Source: Extensimonas soli
GTDB lineage: Bacteria; Pseudomonadota; Gammaproteobacteria; Burkholderiales; Burkholderiaceae_C
Direction: 5' to 3'
Assembly: GCF_029211265.1 (NCBI RefSeq)
Contig: NZ_JARGEL010000022.1
Coordinates: forward strand, 1 to 57,269
DNA: 57,269 nucleotides
Part shown: positions 53,300-57,269 of the stretch, piece by piece
How the letters are laid out: each line of letters starts with the position of its first letter
How positions within the stretch are numbered: the stretch's first letter is position 1
The notes under the pieces: generated by a model
What the model saw: only the letters and a program-made list of their open reading frames with translations
Database searches by the model: none
What the model was told of the DNA's origin: nothing
Position numbers and translations under genes: made by a program

Positions 53300-54595
53300 T
53301 CACCCCACAAACGCCACCCGCGCCGCCGCGTACAGCGCCCCCGCGTGCGACAGGGCGAACAGCAGCAGGCCGATCAGCCCGCCCACCAGCGTGCCGTTGA
53401 TGCGGATGTGCTGCAGGTCGGGGCCGAGGTGCAGCTCCAGCAATTGCGCCATCTCGCGCGCGTCCCAGCGCTGCACGGTGCCTTCGATGTGCTGCGCGAA
53501 GAATTCGGACACCTCGGGCGCCCATTGCACGGCCCAGAGTTCGAGCTGGGCGTCGAGGCGCTCGCGCAGCAGTGCGTCGCCCGCAAGCGCGCGCCCGAGC
53601 CACTGGCCCATGCCGACGATGCGGCGCACGAGCGCCGAATGCTCATCGGCCAAGTCGCGCTGCAGGCGTGTGCGCAGCCCGGCCCAGAGCGACTCGACAT
53701 ACGCGCCCACCGTGGGGTCGGTCTGCAGATAGCGGCGGATTTCTTCGCCCCTGCGCCCCCACTCGGGGTCGCTTTGCAGCCGCGTGATCAGGCGCTGCAG
53801 CGCCTCGTCGAGCGCGTCGCGCAGCTGGTGTTCGGGGTTGCGCGCGATTTCGGCGAGCAGGCTTTCCACGGCGTGCGCGATCGCACTCGCGCCCTTGTCG
53901 CTGAGCCATTCGCTGGGCAGCACTTTTTCCTTGAGCGGATGTTCGCGCTTGAGCCATTGCACGAGGCTCGCGGCGATGAAGGCGCGTGTGTCTTCGGAGC
54001 GCAACAGCTGCGCGAGGCGCGCGAGCAGGTCGTCGAGCAGCGCCTGGTGCCGGCCCTCGTGCGTGAGCGCCTGCAGCGCCGCGGCCATGGAGCGCGTGAG
54101 GTCGATCTGGCCGATCAGCGTGCGCGCCGCGGCACGCATGAAGCGCTGCACCTGTGCGTCTTCGACCATCTCGAGCCCCGCGAGCGCAAGCCGCGCGAGC
54201 TGGCGCCCGAGCAGCTCGGCGTTCGCGGGCGTGTTAAGCCACTGCGCAAGCAGCGCCGTGGGCGGGTTGCGGCGGATCAGCGCCACGAGCGAGGGCGGAT
54301 CGAGAAATTTGTCGCGCACGAAGCGCGCAAGGTTGCCGCCTATGCGCTCCTTGTTGCGCACCACGATGTCGGTGTGGCGCTGCAACAGCGGCAGCGGGAT
54401 GCGGCGAAACAGCGCCGAGACGGCAAACCAGTCGGCCAGGCCACCGACGATCGCGGCCTCGGCCATGGCGCGCAGGCAATCCACGCCCAGGCTGCGCGGC
54501 AGCGCGTAGCTCGCGGCAAACAGCGCCGCCATCAGCACGAGCAAGGCGCCCGCCTGCCGCTTGGCTTTTTGCAGCGCGTGGGCCTGGTCTGTCAC
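53300..54595 (-). CDS. DUF445 family membrane protein (YjiN-like)
   Basis: 431 aa. An N-terminal helix (AGALLVLMAALFAASYAL) is followed by AAIVGGLADWFAVSALFR, the family signature, and PLPLLQRHTDIVVRNKERIG. A long helical region separates it from the C-terminal helix (INGTLVGGLIGLLLFALSHA). Function is unknown. The start is a GTG at 54595, with AGGGG about 10 nt upstream. It is transcribed in the same direction as, and 73 bp downstream of, the aminotransferase gene. Confidence 0.9.
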   Translation of the reverse strand: MTDQAHALQKAKRQAGALLVLMAALFAASYALPRSLGVDCLRAMAEAAIVGGLADWFAVSALFRRIPLPLLQRHTDIVVRNKERIGGNLARFVRDKFLDPPSLVALIRRNPPTALLAQWLNTPANAELLGRQLARLALAGLEMVEDAQVQRFMRAAARTLIGQIDLTRSMAAALQALTHEGRHQALLDDLLARLAQLLRSEDTRAFIAASLVQWLKREHPLKEKVLPSEWLSDKGASAIAHAVESLLAEIARNPEHQLRDALDEALQRLITRLQSDPEWGRRGEEIRRYLQTDPTVGAYVESLWAGLRTRLQRDLADEHSALVRRIVGMGQWLGRALAGDALLRERLDAQLELWAVQWAPEVSEFFAQHIEGTVQRWDAREMAQLLELHLGPDLQHIRINGTLVGGLIGLLLFALSHAGALYAAARVAFVG

Positions 54596-54667
54596 TTCGC
54601 AAAGCCCCTGGTGAACGCTACCAAAAACATATCGCCCAGCGCCTGAATGTCCGCGCGCAGCGCCCCA

Positions 54668-55804
54668 TCACGCGGGGGCCGCGATGCGCTCAAGCGCCGC
54701 TGCCAGGTGGCCCACGGTGCGCTCGATGTGCTGCCACTTGTCGAGCCCGAACAGGCCCATGCGAAAGCTCATGAAGTCCGGCCCCTCGCCGCACTGCAGC
54801 GGCACGCCCGCGGCCGTCTGCAGACCGACTTCGGCGAACTTCTTGCCGTTTTGGATGCCCGGGTCGGTGGTGTAGCTCACGACCACGCCCGGCGCCTTGT
54901 AACCCTCGGCCGCAACGCTCGCAAAGCCGCGCGACTCGAGCAGCGCGCGCACCCTGGCGCCCAGTTCGATCTGCTCGGCACGCAGCCTGTCGAAGCCGTA
55001 GGCGCGCGCCTCGCGCATCACGTCGCGCAGGCGCACGAGCGCATCGGTGGGCATGGTGGCGTGGTAGGCATGTTGGCCTTTTTCGTAGCCCTCGGCAATC
55101 TGCAGCCATTTTTTGAGGTCGCAGGCAAAGCTGTTGCTCATCGTGCCCTCGATGGCCGCACGCGCACGCGCGCCCAGCATCACCAGAGCGCAGCACGGCG
55201 GGCCGCTCCAGCCCTTTTGCGGCGCCGAGATCAGCACGTCGACGCCCAGCGCCTGCATGTCCACCCACAGCGCGCCCGAGGCCACGCAGTCGAGCACGAA
55301 CAGCGCGCCCACGTCGTGCGCGGCCTCGGCCACGGTGCGCAGGTAGTCATCCGGCAGCACGATGCCGCTCGCGGTTTCGACGTGCGGGGCAAACACCACC
55401 GCAGGCCGCTCGGCGCGGATGCTGGCGGCCACTTCCGCGGCCGGGCACGGCGCCCAGGGCACCTGCGCGCCCGCCCCCTGCTGGCGCGCCTTGCAGACGA
55501 CGGCCTCGCCGGCAAAGCCGCCCATGTCGAGAATCTGGCTCCAGCGGTAGCTGAACCAGCCGTTGCGCACGATCAGCACCTTCTGCCGCTGCGCAAACTG
55601 CCGCGCCACGGCCTCCATGCCAAAGGTGCCGCTGCCGGGCACGATGACGGCCGATTGCGCGTGGTACACCTCCTTGAGCGTGGCGAGAATTTCCTGCATC
55701 GCGCCCACGAAGCGTTTGGACATGTGGTTGAGCGCGCGGTCGGTATAGACCACCGAAAATTCGAGCAGACCGTCAGGATCGACATCGGGCAACAGGCCGG
55801 GCAT
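54668..55804 (-). CDS. Class V aminotransferase (alanine-glyoxylate/serine type)
   Basis: 378 aa PLP enzyme. Motifs are VVYTDRALNHMSKRFVGAM, VIVPGSGTFGMEAVARQF, FVLDCVASGALWVD and SAPQKGWSGPPCCALVML, where Lys is the PLP anchor. The family includes alanine-glyoxylate and serine-pyruvate/glyoxylate aminotransferases; the exact substrate pair is not clear. The ATG at 55804 has GGAG 9 nt upstream; a TTG at 55822 is rejected. A link to glycolate/glyoxylate handling with glcD 4 kb away is possible but weak. Confidence 0.88.
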   Translation of the reverse strand: MPGLLPDVDPDGLLEFSVVYTDRALNHMSKRFVGAMQEILATLKEVYHAQSAVIVPGSGTFGMEAVARQFAQRQKVLIVRNGWFSYRWSQILDMGGFAGEAVVCKARQQGAGAQVPWAPCPAAEVAASIRAERPAVVFAPHVETASGIVLPDDYLRTVAEAAHDVGALFVLDCVASGALWVDMQALGVDVLISAPQKGWSGPPCCALVMLGARARAAIEGTMSNSFACDLKKWLQIAEGYEKGQHAYHATMPTDALVRLRDVMREARAYGFDRLRAEQIELGARVRALLESRGFASVAAEGYKAPGVVVSYTTDPGIQNGKKFAEVGLQTAAGVPLQCGEGPDFMSFRMGLFGLDKWQHIERTVGHLAAALERIAAPA

Positions 55805-55869
55805 GGGTTTTTCTCCGTGCAAAACAGTGATGGCGATCAGCTTAGCATGGGCTGCATGTGGTGGTTTTT

Positions 55870-55925
55870 ATATGGTTTTGATAGCTTCTTGCGCTTGCTG
55901 TACCTGCTCTAATGGCCAAAAACAT
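55870..55925. repeat. Dispersed comamonad-type intergenic repeat, copy 8
   Basis: TTTTGATAGCTTCTTGCGCTTGCTG...CTCTAATGGCCAAAAA is a copy in the reverse direction, upstream of the aminotransferase gene. Confidence 0.6.
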
Positions 55926-55937
55926 GCTGAAATCCTG

Positions 55938-55965
55938 AAATTGGGGTCAGATTCCAATTATTGGG
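55938..55965. repeat. REP-like motif, copy 3
   Basis: AAATTGGGGTCAGATTCCAATTATTGGG is the clearest copy of the motif in the window. Confidence 0.65.
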
Positions 55966-55999
55966 CGCAGGTGAAGGGGCTCAGGGCAGATGCCGGGAT

Positions 56000-56290
56000 G
56001 TGCGCCCGGCGGCGCACCTTCTTTTCTTGTCTCGCCAAGAAAAGAAGGCAAAAGAAGGCGACCCTGCTGCCTGCGTCCCTGCCCGCCTGACGGCGGTCAG
56101 GGAAACCTGCGGTGCTCACGCCCAGCGGGGGCGCGCGAAACTCGCTGCGCTGCGCTTCGCTCAAACAATCGCGCGCCCTTTTCCCGCAGGGCGCTGCGCT
56201 CCTCGGCGCATACAGAAGGGCCAGGGGATACCATGCGGGCCATCGCTGCGCTCGGCCTTTTTGCAAGACAGCCGTCATTGCGAGCCCCGG
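56000..56290. repeat. Non-coding dispersed-element region with a perfect 12-bp hairpin
   Basis: CTTCTTTTCTTG (56018-56029) pairs perfectly with CAAGAAAAGAAG (56036-56047) around TCTCGC. The next 240 bp (to about 56290) are GC-rich with short frames on both strands that do not look coding. From memory, similar 'CTTCTTT hairpin plus GCTGCGCTCC' stretches recur between genes in Burkholderiales. I cannot confirm that here because only one copy is in the window. Confidence 0.5.
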
Positions 56291-56300
56291 AAAATTGCAG

Positions 56301-56323
56301 AAAATTGGGGCAGGTTCCAATGA
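56301..56323. repeat. REP-like motif, copy 4
   Basis: AAAATTGGGGCAGGTTCCAATGA is a degenerate copy, 42 bp before the lipoprotein start. Confidence 0.55.
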
Positions 56324-56364
56324 TTTGACAATGGTCTGCCCCCATCTTTGCAAGGATGAGCATG

Positions 56365-56859
56365 ATGAAAACCTGGTTCTGGATCTCTGGCCTGGCTGTG
56401 CTGGTGACGCTCGGCCTGTTGGCGGGCTGCGACGAAAAGAACATTCGCGAACTCGAAGAAGGTGTGTCCACCGAAGCCGACGTGCGCGCCCGTTTTGGTG
56501 TGCCCGAGAAGATATGGGAAGACCCCGACGGCTCGCGCACCTTTGAATACAACCGCCAGCCCGCCGGCGCGAAGAACTACATGATCACCATCGGCCCCGA
56601 CGGCAAGATGAGTGCCCTGCGCCAGGTGCTGGCGCCCCACGTCTTTGCCCAGGTGCAGCCCGGCATGACCGAGGAACAGGTGCGCCGCCTGCTGGGCAAG
56701 CCTGCTCAGCGCATGACCTTTACCCTCAAGCAGGAAACCGACTGGGACTGGAATTGGGTCGATCCGCCCAATCGGGAGATGGTGTTCACCGTTACCTTCG
56801 GACCCGACGGGCTCGTCCAACGCAGCGCAAGCACGGACAGGCAGCCGCACGGCGGATAG
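56365..56859 (+). CDS. BamE/SmpA-like outer-membrane lipoprotein
   Basis: 164 aa. The signal peptide ends in LLAGC (lipobox). Two related segments follow, each with the pattern of SmpA/OmlA domains: EGVSTEADVRARFGVPEKIW and PGMTEEQVRRLLGKPAQRM. BamE-type proteins help the BAM complex, but this one has two repeats and is probably a paralogue. ATGs occur at 56356, 56362 and 56365. The last lies 8 nt after AAGGA and was chosen. Confidence 0.85.
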   Translation: MKTWFWISGLAVLVTLGLLAGCDEKNIRELEEGVSTEADVRARFGVPEKIWEDPDGSRTFEYNRQPAGAKNYMITIGPDGKMSALRQVLAPHVFAQVQPGMTEEQVRRLLGKPAQRMTFTLKQETDWDWNWVDPPNREMVFTVTFGPDGLVQRSASTDRQPHGG

Positions 56860-56927
56860 CGGCGCTGCGCAGCGCGTTTCGCGCACCGCCGGGCGCACGG
56901 CCTTTTGCTTCACAACGCCGCCAATCC

Positions 56928-56946
56928 TTGGAATCTGCCCCCATTT
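56928..56946. repeat. REP-like motif, copy 5
   Basis: TTGGAATCTGCCCCCATTT, followed by GGGGTCAGTCCCCC, is an inverted copy between the lipoprotein gene and recQ. Confidence 0.5.
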
Positions 56947-56967
56947 CGGGGTCAGTCCCCCATTCCC

Positions 56968-57269
56968 TCACCCCGCCTGGCAGACGCGCAGCACTTCCTC
57001 GCCGTAGGCCTGCAGCTTTTTGCTGCCCATGCCGCTGATGCCTTGCAGCGCTTCGAGCGTGGTGGGGCGCTGCTCTGCGATGGCGGCGAGTGTGGCGTCG
57101 TGGAAGATCACGTAGGCGGGCAGGTTGTGTGCGCGCGCGACTTCGGCGCGCCAGGCCTTGAGATTGATGAACCGTGCCTGCGCGTCGGGCCCGAGCGCGC
57201 TGGCGGCCGCCGGCGGGGCGGCGGGGCGGCGTGTGCGGCGCACGGCGGGCGCGGGCGCGGCGCTCGCGG
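56968..57269 (-). CDS. recQ: RecQ helicase, C-terminal HRDC domain (partial)
   Basis: About 100 residues, open to the right edge of the window. The HRDC domain reads LKAWRAEVARAHNLPAYVIF, then HDATLAAIAE and ISGMGSKKLQAYGEEVL. This arrangement is the RecQ C-terminus; the Ala/Pro linker before it separates it from the helicase core outside the window. RNase D or another HRDC protein is less likely given the short tail after the domain. Confidence 0.8.
   Translation of the reverse strand, partial: ASAAPAPAVRRTRRPAAPPAAASALGPDAQARFINLKAWRAEVARAHNLPAYVIFHDATLAAIAEQRPTTLEALQGISGMGSKKLQAYGEEVLRVCQAG

Noticed and set aside
55961-56328. Short plus- and minus-strand frames between the aminotransferase and lipoprotein genes
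   Set aside because: Three overlapping frames of similar length, no ribosome-binding site, no motifs, and they overlap a strong hairpin and repeats.

Overview
The window is 57 kb of GC-rich, gene-dense chromosome. I read it as Burkholderiales, most likely Comamonadaceae (Acidovorax/Comamonas-like). The grounds are the gene orders (yqgE-ruvX-pyrR-pyrB-pyrC'-plsC; rubredoxin-pilG-pilH-pilI-pilJ-chpA; dusB-fis-purH; pgpA-cinA) and a dispersed 'ATCAAGCG..AGCAGCTATCA' intergenic repeat. The genus is inference. I see no rRNA, tRNA, CRISPR, prophage or complete insertion sequence.

Layout. 0-5 kb (minus): start of an unknown gene, then a pyrimidine operon with a pseudo-dihydroorotase. 5-16.6 kb (minus): Pil-Chp chemosensory cluster for type IV pili with a PilT/PilU-like ATPase and a rubredoxin. 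16.8-21.2 kb (plus): thiD-like kinase overlapping hemL, then a PhoD-type phosphatase. 21.4-24.4 kb (minus): dusB-fis-purH. 24.6-27.5 kb: a yqaA gene broken by a 265-bp element and a two-domain kinase carrying an in-frame element. 27.6-31.6 kb (plus): pgpA-cinA, a small secreted protein and a copper-type TonB receptor. 31.8-37.7 kb (plus): FMN glutamate-synthase-like enzyme, a kinase-like protein with a second in-frame element, LpxO-like hydroxylase, gamma-glutamyltransferase. 37.8-42.7 kb: 5'-nucleotidase lipoprotein, PAS-GGDEF-EAL protein, purU. 42.9-48.2 kb: biotin-dependent acyl-CoA carboxylase with two divergently transcribed carboxyltransferase subunits. 48.3-57.3 kb: Mn/Ca-type transporter, glcD, a frameshifted cheW with an MCP, DUF445 protein, class V aminotransferase, BamE-like lipoprotein and the C-terminus of recQ.

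The most unusual content is the small mobile elements. At least four sequence types of MITE-like palindromic elements (156, 158, 161 and 265 bp) have perfect or near-perfect terminal inverted repeats. Most sit between CTAG or CTAG-like tetramers. Two types have a length plus 4-bp duplication divisible by three (162 and 165 bp) and are stop-free in at least one frame. Two copies of the 161-bp type lie in frame, in the same orientation and phase, inside two different kinase-fold genes. Three types share an internal 'GCAAGGCGCA - hairpin - TGCAACG' core, and the hairpin shows compensatory changes between copies. A second point of interest is the pair of carboxyltransferase subunits, whose motif losses look complementary.

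All functions rest on motif and family recognition by eye; no database search was run.
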